Below, in pieces: positions 23,082 to 34,610 of a DNA stretch of 64,000 nucleotides (positions are counted from its first letter, which is position 1; every line of letters begins with the position of its first letter). Below the pieces are notes generated by a model, which was not told the DNA's origin, ran no database searches, and saw only the letters and a program-made list of their open reading frames with translations. The stretch covers positions 553,437,136-553,501,135 of the forward strand of contig NC_081413.1 in assembly GCF_030272615.1 (NCBI RefSeq). Reading direction: 5' to 3'. A program made the position numbers and the translations under genes. This DNA comes from Cryptomeria japonica (taxonomy: Eukaryota; Streptophyta; Pinopsida; Cupressales; Cupressaceae).

Positions 23082-24966
23082 TTAAAAAATCTTCATAGTT
23101 TCCTCAACATTCTGTACCAAGAGCATCATCACCTTGGCTGCTTCCCTCAGGTTGTTGTTTTCCTATCCAATCTGACTCTCTTTCATTTTGGTGTCCTTCC
23201 CAATAGTGGTCTGCCTAGTTCTGTGCCTAGGATTCTGGTGGGTGGGGTTGGAGGTTGGAGCATCTTCTATAATTACCAAGTTCTTATCTTGATTTTTCCT
23301 TTCCAAATGATCCACTAACGCGTTCATATTCTGGGAAGAAACTTTAAGGACCTGGAGGCTGTGGTTCATAAGGCTTTTCAAAGCCTTCTCATTACGGGCG
23401 TTCTGGGTGTTGACGTTGTCTTTGTCCTCCTCCACCTTCTCTTTCAGTGTTCTAATAACATCCTCCAAATGTTTCAGGTCCCCTTTGATTAGATCTTTCT
23501 CCAACCAGTCCTCCATCTCCATTTCCTCCTCAACTTCACTGTTTTCCGTATCCTCATTCTATTTCCCAGAGTCAGACATCTTAATCAGCTTATTAATCCT
23601 ATCTTCCAGCTCCCTTTGCTTACCTTGCATACTGGTGATGTTTTCGACAACCCATTTCTAGAAATTGGAGAGTTCCAGAGTGCAGTTGTGGCCAGTGTCC
23701 AAGATGGTGTTCACAGAGTCCTTTCCCTGTTCAGTCTCCTCAGAGTTAGGGTTGTCATACTCCTTAGGATTCAGAGCATCTTTCTCACTTTCTGAACCCT
23801 TAGGGTTAGAGTGAGGGTTTTCAGAATTACCCCCTTCCTCCCCTTCATCATAGTTCTCATCCTTATTTTGCTCCATTTCAGTATCAGTGTCCTTACCCTT
23901 TTCCTCTTCTTCATCACAATGCACCTCCTTTTCCTCATGCTCTGTTTTAACTTTCCTTTTTTTGTGGTTAGGGGTGCTGTGCTAATCCCCATTCGAGTCA
24001 AAGTCTTTGTAGTTCTCAGATATATGAGCGTTAATGATCAAAGGATCATCCTTGGTTGCCCTAGCCTTATCCTTAAGATGTTCATATATTAGCAGAATGA
24101 GCCCTTGGTGGGCTAAAGGGTAAGAATTAGGCTTTTTAGCATGGTCTGCAAGGCTCTCGTTTAGAGAGGATGCTAAATAGAAGGGCAAGGATATTTTAGC
24201 CCCATGACGGAAATGGTTCAGAATAGTGAAATGATAGTTATAAATTTTTGTAAATCTGCCATCCACAGTCAAATACTCTATTAAAGCCCTAAGAACTTTT
24301 TGCCGAAAAAGCCTTTACCTGTTGGGGAGTGTAGTAGGAGATGTTGTTCTTCTTTGCAAGCTTTCCCTTCTCATCCTCTGACTTTGAGAAGTTTTTGAAA
24401 GCTTCAGCTACATACTTCCAATCCCTATAGAATTTAGTTCCCTCCAACTTGAGCCCCGTAACCTCTGCAATCATGTTTTCATCAATTTGCCAAATCTGCC
24501 CAAACAGGGTGACTCTGTTGTTACTCCAGCTTTTAGCAAAACTGTAAGACACATAATTTCTACTTCCGTGAAGCTTTTCCATATAGTCAGTGAAGCCATG
24601 TCTGTGGAGCCTTCTCCAGACCTTTCGTTCACTCTTCCAATTCTCACATCTTGGAGGCTCGTTCCTGTTTAGGTTACCACCCATTCTGAGCTCCAAGTAA
24701 AGATACCCATTGCTGCAGTTCGCAATCCGCAGATAAAACTTTGAAAACTTGTTATTTCTGGAATTCTTGTGTAAGGAATCTTTCATAGTTTTGAAATTGC
24801 TGCTTATGGCCGCACAAACCCAGCTATTATTACTATAATCTTTCGCACACATATGATCTTGGATATGATGCCAAAAAACACTCATAATCTGACAGTTAAT
24901 CTGCCCCAAAAATCTATCTTTGGAAATCGTTCCCCAGAAATTAATCATGAGATTAACTTGACCCAT
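23082..24966 (-). pseudogene. LINE ORF3: extra gene after RNase H, unknown function
   Basis: The proposed start is the ATG at 24966-24964, which overlaps the ORF2 stop TAA (24955-24953) in another frame. This arrangement favours termination-coupled reinitiation. The product would be about 627 residues: a globular N-terminal half with W[QE]I..NMIAEVTGLKLEG (about 24522-24468) and VDGRFTKIYNYHFTILNHFR (about 24270-24210), then a very acidic E/D/N-rich linker (about 23930-23700) and a C-terminal coiled coil. Similar VDGRFTKVY-type proteins are widespread in plant genomes, I believe, but I cannot assign a function. Breaks are a frameshift near 24290-24310 and in-frame TAG stops at 23982, 23658, 23559 and 23163. 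The natural stop is TAA at 23084-23082. Confidence 0.65.
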
Positions 24967-27900
24967 TGATGCGATCAAAGTATAATTGCTTTTTAACCTC
25001 CCTTTTGATGTGAGTTTCTCCAATGTATTTGACATCCTTCTCCAAATTGACCCCTTCATTGGCTAGGATATCCGCTACCTTATTGCCCTCTCTAAAGGTA
25101 TGAGTTATACTAATGCTAAAATAGTTATTTAGAATATATTTAGCATTTTTAATTAAATTGGTAATATTACAAGAAACAAAACTTGTACCTTTGAGGGCTT
25201 GTATGATGTTTGAAGAGTCCCCTTCGAGCCAAATTTTTTTGAATTTGAATTCCTAAGGTAGCTGGAGGCTCTTTAGCATTGCCAGAGCTTCAGCCACATG
25301 GTTATTTTGGACCCCAAAAGGAGAAGCAAAAGTAGCAATGCAAATTCCTTGAGCATTTCTAATAACTCCTCCTCCACTAGCCTTTCCGGGGTTCCCTTTA
25401 GTAGCCCCATCAAAATTAACCTTTATCCAGTCATATTCAGGAAACTGCCAAACAATGTTATCTCTCTTATTCTTATTTTCCGATCTATAGACCTTATGCA
25501 TTAGGTTCCATTCAGTGCGGATGTGTCTTTCCATATCATTCATATCAGTAATAGACCATTTCTGATTATTCTTGTGAGGAATGTTGATGTTCTCCTTTAT
25601 AGCCCTGCAAATTTTTTCAAAGACCACCTAAGTGTTACACTTAGCTTCCCTAAATATCCTATTATTTCTTTCTTTCCAAATGCCCCAACAAATCATGGGG
25701 AGGGTCAAAGACCAAAGGTTCTTGATGATTTGGCATTTGGTTGGAAAGTTCCATTGCCAGATAATATCCTTGATGCTCTTGTTCATGACCCAATTAACTT
25801 TCCATTTTTCCCACATTTTGCACCAAATATCCCAGGTAAAGGAGCAGTGAAAAAAGAGATGATCAACTAATTCCCCCTCCTTTTGGCATAGCTCACATCT
25901 ATTAGGGAATTTTAAACCTCTTCGGATTAAATTGTCAAGAGTAAGGGTACTATTACGAGAAGCAAGCCAAAAGAAAATGTTGACTTTAGGGATCAAAATG
26001 CTGTTCCAAAATTTACTCCAAATGGGATTGCTGGTTTGAGAAAAAGGTGTTTTTATAGGCTAAGGCAACCATAAATTCACCTTTAGGATCACTTTTCCAG
26101 AGGAATACATCATCATAGCCTTTGTTAGGGGAAAAGGACAACAACTCCTTCTGGAGGGAGGAAAATCCAGAATGAATGTCATCAAGCCTAACCCACTTGT
26201 CCTCCTTCTAGTAGTCACACACCATAAGCCCAAACCTCCTTTTACACTCCTCAATAATTTGACTGTTGTTTTGATCATAAAGAGCTTCATTCTTCATCCA
26301 GGGGTCTTCCCAAAACCTTATTCTGTCACCTTTTCCAAGGACCCATCTAGCCCCAACTTTTGCCTCTTTTATGGATTTGATAATGCTATTCCAGATGAAG
26401 GATCCAGTAGGGATATCTTCAAGGTTAAGGACCCCTTGTATAGTCTGATTCTGAATGTATTTGTCAAACCAAATTTGATTCCAACATTTCTTAGTATCAT
26501 AGGTTCTCCATAATTGTTTAGCAAGAAGAGCTTTGTTAAAGGTTTTTAGAGTTTTAATCCCCAACCCCCCTTTGTTCTTTGATCTACACACTTTGTCCCA
26601 AGCAACCAAAGGTATTCTTTTTTTTTCTTCCACTCCTGACCATAAAAATATCTTCTGGATTCTTTCCATTGCTTCAACAAATTTAGCCAGGATACCAAAT
26701 AGGTTGAGGGCATAAATAGGGAGATTTTGAAGAGTAGCTTGAAGGAGCTACAGTTTCCCAGCCTGAGATAACATTGAGCCTTTCCATCCAGCAAGTCTTT
26801 TATTAAGTTTATCAATAAGCATATTCCAGAAGGAATTTGGGGGAGCTAACCCCAAGGGAAGACCCAGATAGGTGGAGGGGAGCATTTCCACTTTGCACCC
26901 AATAATTTTAGCAATTTTCTGTTGTCTTATGACCAGAGTATTCAGGAAGTACATAGCTGATTTGTCCCAATTGACTTGTTGACCAGTAGCCAAAGCATAG
27001 GAGTTAAGAGCAGTTTTGAAGGCATCAACCTCCTTGACCGAAGAATATCCCATGAGGATAGTGTCATCAACAAATTGTTGATGAGTGCAAAAACCATTGG
27101 CAGAGGAAGGTTGAAGACCTTTGATAGTTTTGCTTTGTTTCAAATTGTGAATCAATTTGCTCATACTTTCAGCCAATATGGTAAAAAGGATAGGAGATAT
27201 GGGATCTCCTTGTCTGAGCCCTCTTGAAGTTTTAAAAAAATTTGTAGGAGATCCATTAATCAGAATAGAGACCATATGAGTGGTGATCAACTCTCTGATT
27301 ATTTTGGTTACCTTTTCATCAAAACCAAAAGCCCCCATGATTTTAAAGAGAACATCCCACTCCACTCTATCATAAGCCTTCGCCAAATCCAACTTTATCA
27401 AGAAACCTTCTTTTTTAGCAGCACTGAGGGAATGAATGTTCTCATGAACAAGAATAATTGAGTCCAGAATCTGCCTACCAGGAACAAGACCTTTCTGCTC
27501 CTCAGAGATGATGAAGGGAAGCACTGCCAAAATTCTAGTGGTCATTACTTTGGATATGATTTTGTAGAAAGAGTTGCATAGGCTAATTGGCCTAAAATTT
27601 CCCATAGAGTCCGCCCCAACAACTTTGGGGATTAAGGCTATAAAAGTGGAGTTAAGTTCCTTAAGGATTCTTCTAGATCCAAAAAATTCTTTGACCACAT
27701 TAACCGTGTCTTCCCCCACAATATGCCAGAATTCTTGAAAGAAAAACATAGGGAAACCGTCAGGACCCAGAGCTTTATCCCCTTGAAATGAAAAGACAAC
27801 TTTTTTGATTTCTCCAGCAGACGGGATAGCAGTAAGGGCCTTATTCTGAATAGGGTTAATGACCTTAGGAATAATATTAACCAAATTGAGTTGGTGTGTC

Positions 27901-29141
27901 TGATCAATGTCCTTGTTACTAGTAAGGAGCTGATTGAAGAATCTGACAGCTTCATCCCTGATTTCATCCTTATTGAGTAGAGTGCTATTTTCAACAATCA
28001 GTCTTGTGATTCTATTTGCTGCCTTGTGTTTTAGAGAAGTCATATGGAAGAATTTAGTGTTTCTGTCCCTTGCCTTCAACCATATAGCCCTAGATCTCTG
28101 CCTCCAATAGATTTCGTCCCTAGAAATAATGTTTTGGATTTTGACTAGAAAATCATCTTCCATGGCTTTGGAATACTTTTTGTAGCCTTCTTTCTGTATT
28201 GAATTTTGTAACCGGTCCAGTTCCTCCTTTAGTTTTTTCTTTGAATCAAAGATATCACCAAAGACCTTCTTGTTCCAAGTCTTAATGTTGGTTTTGATGT
28301 TTTTAAGTTTTTTGGCAGCTTTATACATGACAGTTCCATTAATATCAAGATTCCACCAGTTAGCAATAGATTTTTCAAGACTAGGGTGGGAGGTCCACAT
28401 CTTTTCGAACCGAAAAGGGAATCTCTGATTATTCTTAAAATTCTCAGCAACAAAAGAGATGGGATAATGGTCTGACCCAATTCTATTAATAATAGAAAGG
28501 GAGCATCTATGAGAAAGAATCCAATCATTAGTAAGAAGGGATCTACCATGTCTTACCTGGATGAGATCTTCACCATCCCTTCGGTTAGACCAAGTGTAGG
28601 AAGCCCTATTGCGATCCATATCAATGAGAGCATTGCCATTAATAAAGTCCATCAGGTCAGATCTGCTGTTTGGTTGAGCTTGACTACCTCCAAATTTTTC
28701 AATGTCTTGCAGAGGAGTATTGAAATCTCCCATCACAACCCAGCTATTTAGAGGGAAGGAATTTCTTTTATGCTGAATTTTATTCCAGAATTTACTTCTA
28801 GCGGATTTGGAGTTAGGGGCATAGATATTATTGATAACAAATTCCTTACCATCAAAGATGCTTTTAGCTTTTAGGGATAAAATATTGCCATCAACATAAA
28901 TCATATCTCCAGAAGTTGTGCTTTTATTCTAGAATATAGCAACCCCTCCAAGGGCTCCATTCGAGCTACTACCACAAGCCCCTCCATTTTTGAAAAACTT
29001 TAATTTCTCCACTTTCTCTTTACTCATTTTGGTTTCCTTAACTAGGATAATATCCAGATTTTGATCTTGAATGAGGTTCCTTAATATATCTTGTTTATTG
29101 AGACCATTTAGGCCTCTGATGTTCCAAGATATTACCTTCAT
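24953..29141 (-). pseudogene. LINE ORF2: endonuclease, reverse transcriptase, RNase H
   Basis: The likely start is the ATG at 29141 (MKVISWNIRGLNG), 32 bp after the ORF1 stop. The APE-type endonuclease shows KVISWNIRGLN, IYAPN, VVMGDFNTP and GSDHYPISF. RT shows DLAKAYDRVEW, GDPISPILF and the catalytic FVDDTILMG. A zf-RVT block (FFWLASRNS, CELC..H..HC) follows. RNase H then shows FDGATKGNPG, AEALAMLKSL, LEGDSSN and ADILAN, so all four acidic positions are present. The length of about 1396 codons is usual for plant L1 with RNase H. Breaks are TAG stops at 28929, 26748, 26208, 25628 and 25253, and one frameshift near 26040-26060. The last codons overlap the ORF3 start. Confidence 0.93.
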
Positions 29142-29173
29142 TTGGAAGCCTGAGGGTAGGATTCCTTGATAGT

Positions 29174-30855
29174 TCACTGCCTTCCATCAGCTATGTTTTG
29201 CTTACTCTCCTGGTCCCTATGCCATTTCATAGTTTTGTGTCCCAGTGGGGATCTTGAAGCCCCAAAATTAGCCTTGGATCTAGTTCTGGTTTTTACTCCA
29301 TTAAGGCCTCCTTCTTTCTTGGTTTTAATTTTCTTTCCATTTCCTGTTGTGTTTTCTTCTCGTTGTTCTGCTCTAGACTCATCTTGCATGTTGCTCCATA
29401 GGTCTTCTCTTTTCTGGGATGAGGTAGTCACATCAACTTCTATATTCTGGAATAAGGCATTTAAGTTTGCTTCCAGCGACCCAAACTTGTTACTCCTTCC
29501 CAGTTTTATTTCATGTTCTTGAAACTCCTCCTCTAAATAGTGTTCATCTTTTTTGATATAGGTTCATGAAAAGCCTCAGGATGAGAATCAGTGATATTCT
29601 CAATCTCACCATCTTCAAGTGTCTCTTCACTGATTTCATTCTCCTTCACCTGTGACTATAGAGCCTCAAAGGTATTGCTTGTTTTAATCTCAAACTCCCT
29701 AGTTTCATTCTTTTTATTCCCCTTCAAAGGGGGGTTCTTAGGAGGGTCAGTGCTATCTGCTTCCAGGTGTTCAGCTATATTCACCGAGTTTCCACTTTTT
29801 TCTTCTAACTTGTTGCAGTCTTTGTTATTATTTTTTTCTTTCCATACCTATTTGTGAATATTTGTCATCACAGGTTTTTTAGGGTTGCTGGGGCAAGCCT
29901 TAGCCCAGTGACTTGCTTTTTTGCAAGAGAAGCAAACAAATGGGAGAGATTCAAATTCTATGGATTGTTCCCATAACCCAAGTTTGGAATTTATGTCAAT
30001 AGTGCTTGGGAGGTCCATATTCTGTGATATGTTGATGCAGATGCACACATACACCAATCTCTTGCGAGTTGCTGTCATTGGGTCTATCACAACAAGCTCC
30101 CCAAAGGAGTTAGCGATTCCTAAGAAAACATCCTCCACCCAGTATTCCAACGGCAGCCCAGGCAACCTAACCCACATCGGAGCAGATTCAAAGAAAGAAT
30201 CATTGAGTTCCATGTTAGGAGACCATTTTCTAATAGAAAGAGAGGATTTGCCAAACATCCAGGGGCCACCACTTAAAGAAACTTCCATATCTTCCCCGCA
30301 TGAGAAAGAAAAAATGAAAAAGCCTCTAGGCAAGGCAGAGACATCAGCTTGTCCTTTCATTCTCCATTTTCTCTTAACAAAGGACCTAACATCCTCAATA
30401 TTAGGTTGAGGTCCAACAAATTTCCCCACCAAAGAAAAAGACATTAAAGAGATGCTATGATCAATAACTATATAAGGAATCTCAATCACAAGTTTACCTG
30501 TTCTATTATCTGATATATCCTTCACAAAGGGGAAAGACGATTTACCAGTCGGTTTACTAGATGCTTGTCTTGCAAAGAGACTATTCCAGGGTTTAGGTAT
30601 TCGCCCCTCCTTGATATTTTTTGAGTCCAACTTCACCGCCTTGGGGCTTGAATCTTGAGAATCTTTTAAGTTTTCGGGATCGGGAGTAGGGTCCCATATT
30701 CATGGGTCCCCATCCTGCCTTCCATCCTCATCATCAGATGCTTGTCCTTGAGCTGCAGTGGATTCAGAACCAGAGGATCCAGCATCGCTGTTCCCTCCAT
30801 TTCTCGATTTCAAATTTCCCATAGCAAACGCTATTCCCTCCGTTGTTCCCTCCAT
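29174..30855 (-). pseudogene. LINE ORF1: nucleic-acid-binding protein (DUF4283, zinc knuckle)
   Basis: The start is the ATG at 30855 (MEGTTEGIAFAMGNL), about 27 bp inside the element. A serine- and acid-rich N-terminus precedes a DUF4283-like domain (from about 30444; FSLVGKF, GPWMFGKSSLSIRKW, MWVRLPGLPLEYW). A knuckle CFSCKKASHWAKAC follows (29934-29893), then a long charged tail to the TGA at 29176-29174. The full length would be about 560 residues. It coats LINE RNA in the family. Breaks are a TGA at 30700, TAG at 29848 and 29656, and a frameshift at an A6 run near 29551. Confidence 0.85.
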
Positions 30856-30898
30856 TTTGGTAAGCATATGTGTACATATTAATAATAGCAATATGTTT

Positions 30899-32230
30899 GT
30901 CTTTGAATGCATCACTCAATTATTTGAAACATATACTAATTTTTCCACAAAGAATGGAAATGGTCTCATCAAACTCTACTTTCATCTCCTTCAAATTTTA
31001 TTCCATCCATTAAACCCAAGTGTAATAGGAAATTGTTGCAATGTATTCTACTTCTACTGTAGACATGGATATTTAATCCTACTTTTTTCTCAATCAAGAC
31101 ATAAGACTATCATCAAGAAATAAAGATCCACCACTTGTACTCTTCTATTCATCTATACTTTTGGCCCAATTTACATCTATGTATACAGACAAATTGAAAT
31201 TCTCACTCTTAGGATGCCACAAACCAAACTGCGTTGTTTCTATAAGATATATCTAAATACCTCTTCACTGCCTTGTCACGAGTTTCCTTAGGCATTGCCT
31301 AGAAGCTACCAACCATATCGACTATCTGCATGATTTATTTTCTAGATGTAGACACATACAAAAATCTATCAATCATTAACTTATACAAGGTTTAATTTGC
31401 TAGATCAGATTCACCATCCTTACTCAATTTACACCTAGTAACCATAGGTGTACTTACTAGTCTGTACTCTTCCATCTTAACTTACTCCAACATCTCTTTT
31501 ATATATTTGGTTTAAGAAACGAATAATACCCTTTTTTGACTAAGAAATATATAAACCAAGAAAGAATGACAACTCACCAAACATTGGCATCTCAAACTCC
31601 CTTTCCATAGGAATCCAAAAATCCTTGCACATTGCATCATTACTACAAGTTCCAAAGATAATTTTGTCAACATAAACAACAACAATCAACAATTGATCAC
31701 CTTCTAATCTATGTACAAATTTATGTTTTCATTGCCTCTCTTGAAACTTTGTTGTTGCAAATATCTATCCAATTGAAACAGGATTCTCTAGGGGCTTTCC
31801 TAAGTCCATATAGATCTTTCTTTAGTCTGCACATAGAATCTAGTTTATCTAAGCACTATAACGCTTCCAATTATTCACTATAGACTTTCTCTTCTAATTC
31901 TCTATTAAAAAATGTAGAAATTTAACATCCATATAGTAAACCTTGAGATTATTAAATTCTGATAATGCTAGAAACATTCTGATTGCCTCTAATCTTGCCA
32001 CCTAAGTAAATGTATCCTCAAAATCAACTTCAAATGAGCATATCCTTTGCATACTAGTTTGACCTTATTCTAGATCACTTTCTGTCTTCATTTAACTTAT
32101 TTTTAAAGACCCATTTGGTATGAATAACATTCTTATATTTAGGTCTTCAAACCAACTTCCAAGTTTCATTTTTTTCAATCTAAGATAATCTTCATTCATA
32201 GTTTCTAACAATCCTTTTTATTTGCTTTCC
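30899..32230 (-). pseudogene. Copia B reverse transcriptase and RNase H region
   Basis: The minus-strand translation shows IEKNETWKLV near 32170, a WVFKNK-like start, the catalytic VYVD.IIFG region (near 31670) and STVEVEYIAT with KHIAI-like RNase H blocks (31090-30890). It is a strongly decayed fossil with many breaks. It continues beyond the LINE at 22887. Confidence 0.75.
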
Positions 32231-32235
32231 TCTAT

Positions 32236-33908
32236 TGAAAACACAATGGACATTGAGAGGGGGGTGAATCAACATTAATTAAAATTCATCCATCCATTAA
32301 CACTTAAAACATTAAATTTCGATCTGCAAAAAAAGAACATGAAAGAACATTCACCACACATGGACAACAAGATTTTTACGTGGAAAACCCAATGAGGGAA
32401 AAAAACACAATGAGGATCAACTCACAATATATAAAACAATAGTTACAATGTTTATTTTAGACACACTACCTAGGAAGCTCACTGCTACCTATACTTGTAG
32501 TCTAAGACACACTACCCTAGGCAAGATATAATGAATTGCAAACTAAAGATCACTTCTCTAGGGAAAGATACAATATCACAACATTAAATGGTTTGGATTA
32601 GGTGAACTGCTGTAGAAGAAACATATCTAATTTATTGATATTGCAGTCCTCTTGGAAGCTCAAATCTGAATCTGTACACTTTATATTGCACACTTTATAA
32701 ACTTTACATCAACTCTCACATCTCCAAAAGAAGATATATGTACACTTATTTTTCAATTACAAATACACAATTCACAAATAATTTTTTCCTTATATATATT
32801 CTTTGCAACATCCAAAAAGTATCCATTAGGTTGGCCTAATAGGACCTAATAAGAGAAACATGTGACAACGTATAAGTCACTTCTAAACACAATTCATCAT
32901 CCATTCAATAGATTGTGAATCAACCAAATTCATAGTTGGCCTTAATGAGATGATAACATACTTTCAAGACATTCTTCAACCAAAATAAAATATGTCAGGA
33001 TCAACCACAATTAATAGAACATATTGAGTTAGCTTCATACATCAACACTGCATATCAAAGATAGACCCCAACATGATCTAACATCAAATACACAATGCAG
33101 ACCACCCAAAAAATAATGTGACCCATAAACAACTATTCTGCATTCACCTCCTTAATTAATTGATAACTAGAAGTTGATTCACAAGTAGTAAATCACTGAT
33201 CTATCAAACACTGTCTAGATTCGATAGACTGTGCAACAATAGTAAGCAATAAATCATTCACCAATTCACCAATAGAGTGGAAGTTCCTATCATAGTTCAA
33301 ATACTCTATCCTTACCATGTCCCAAATCCACACTATCATATCTATCAATGCGGAGGAATGTGGAGCATTCTTCTATCTGCCTTGAGATTGTTCCTTTGTC
33401 AAATTGGGACTGAAGGATCAAACACATACAACTTTTGTTGTAGACAATTAAATCAACTAAAACCTTGATAGTATGCACAAAAACCATCACCAGGCCTAAA
33501 TCCATATCTGTATAACCAAAAGATGCAATGTAGTAGGATGCAGAGTAAAACACTAACCCGCAATCATAAAGAGACTCATTGTCTCAATAAAAATATTTTC
33601 TTCAAACTTTCAGTCATGAGGATGAACCAGGACTATTGTCAAGACATATCTCAAGCATGCAAAATCTAACCAAAGTGTCTTCACTATAAACATAAGTTAT
33701 ACCATGAGAAACCATACATACCATGAACTCCGAACTGATATTTTGTCAACTGATAAAGCTCTGAATTGACTTCTACATCAATGACCAATAACATCTCCAA
33801 CACATTCTCCATCTATCCAAACTAAGTGACAACACATATTGTTAGACATCATTGTTGACATTAACGACTACATACATTGCTAATAATTCTCTCAACAAGT
33901 CTCCAACA
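32236..33908 (-). repeat. Element D 3' LTR
   Basis: About 1673 bp. On the minus strand it starts TGTTGGAGACTTGTTG and ends GATTCACCCCCCTCTCAATG..GTTTTCA. The polypurine tract at its start fixes the orientation. A block GGGTTTTCCACGTAAAAATC (about 32370-32390) resembles the TTTTCC..TTTCCATGT region of the other LTRs. Confidence 0.55.
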
Positions 33909-34062
33909 ATCTCCCCCTTTGTCAATGATGGAAACACTATGTACATATTTGCAAAAGTCTATACAAACTCTGCCTTAGCTGTTATCTCTCCCCCTTTGAC
34001 ATCAAGGAAAAAGGACATAGTATTTATACCAATTAAAATAAAGTTGTACATACTCCCCATAA
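33909..34062 (-). promoter_or_regulatory. Element D polypurine tract array
   Basis: The plus-strand CTCCCCCTTTG at 33911-33921 and 33991-34001 and CTCCCC at 34053-34058 read AAAGGGGGAG-like on the minus strand. The first abuts the LTR. Confidence 0.6.
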
Positions 34063-34610
34063 ATATGTGCACACATCTCAAAATTCTTCCCCTTGGATGG
34101 AGAATCCTCAAAAATTGATATAAATATCTTCAACAAAAATGGTAACCAAAAATGTATCTTGTCTATACCTTAGCAACACCTTTGGAAAGTAAAATACCTT
34201 ATATTATGCCTTCAACTATGCAAGAGTAGTCTTGTATGCAACTATAGTCGAAGAAATAATTTTGTTCTGACATTCAAATTGTAGGAATAAGTGTTATGCT
34301 ATACCAATTTCATCCAATACCTTCATCTTCTTCTCAATCTACACCACTTCTCTCAAAACTGCAAACGAGGACATCAACCTTAGGCCAATAGTCTCCCTTG
34401 AAAAATATAATTGTTTCTTGAACTAATTACATTGTTCCTATAGAAAATCTACCTGCATAAGATGTTGACCAATCTACACAAGGAGAGATCCATCTTTATC
34501 TTTCTCCAAGTCATATGAATTGTTCATTTGAAAAATCTAAAACTCAATTGAGTCCATTTGTGCTTTGATAATTGTTGATGGCCCTTTTGAGACACTCAAC
34601 AAAAGCCAAG

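Larger units (their letters stand above)
22904..30882 (-). mobile_element. L1-type LINE with a third ORF, about 8 kb
   Basis: A non-LTR retrotransposon on the minus strand with ORF1 (DUF4283-like plus zinc knuckle), ORF2 (endonuclease, RT, zf-RVT, RNase H) and an extra ORF3. It is bounded by a 16-bp target duplication (TAATAGCAATATGTTT at 30883-30898 and TAATAGCAAAATGTTT at 22888-22903, one mismatch), so it appears nearly full length. The 5' leader is only about 27 bp. The 3' end has a short A-rich tail only. It inserted in the RNase H region of Copia B, whose coding sequence resumes on both sides. Twelve premature stops and three frameshifts make it inactive. Confidence 0.93.
13113..32235 (-). 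mobile_element. Copia B: minus-strand copia element split by nested insertions
   Basis: Four pieces run in the same minus orientation: RT/RNase H (30899-32230), the last part of RNase H (22755-22887), 3' non-coding DNA with CCAAAGGGGGAG-type tracts (22544-22754 and 15696-15892) and a putative 3' LTR (13113-15695). E2 and the LINE separate them, and element D interrupts the upstream end. The gag and integrase parts and the 5' LTR were not found. It is heavily decayed, with many breaks, and is the oldest layer in this stack. Confidence 0.7.
32236..34605 (-). mobile_element. Element D: 3' end of a minus-strand Sirevirus-like LTR element
   Basis: On the minus strand, degraded coiled-coil coding (about 34560-34150) is followed by repeated AAAGGGGGAG tracts and an LTR (33908 to 32236). 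It inserted next to the RT start of Copia B. The rest of the element toward higher coordinates was not identified, and a solo LTR interrupts it at 34611. The visible coding is badly broken. It may belong to the E1/E2 group, judging by the coiled coil placed just before the tract array. Confidence 0.5.

Noticed and set aside
28509-30409. Plus-strand frames inside the LINE
   Set aside because: They are shadows of ORF1 and ORF2 on the minus strand, which carry clear domain motifs.
23163-30702. Stop-codon reassignment (TAG read as an amino acid) in the LINE
   Set aside because: Frameshifts also break the element and no recoding signal is seen. Methylation-driven decay explains the TAG excess more simply.
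33277-33553. Overlapping frames on both strands within the element D LTR
   Set aside because: LTR sequence is not expected to code, and no domain is seen.
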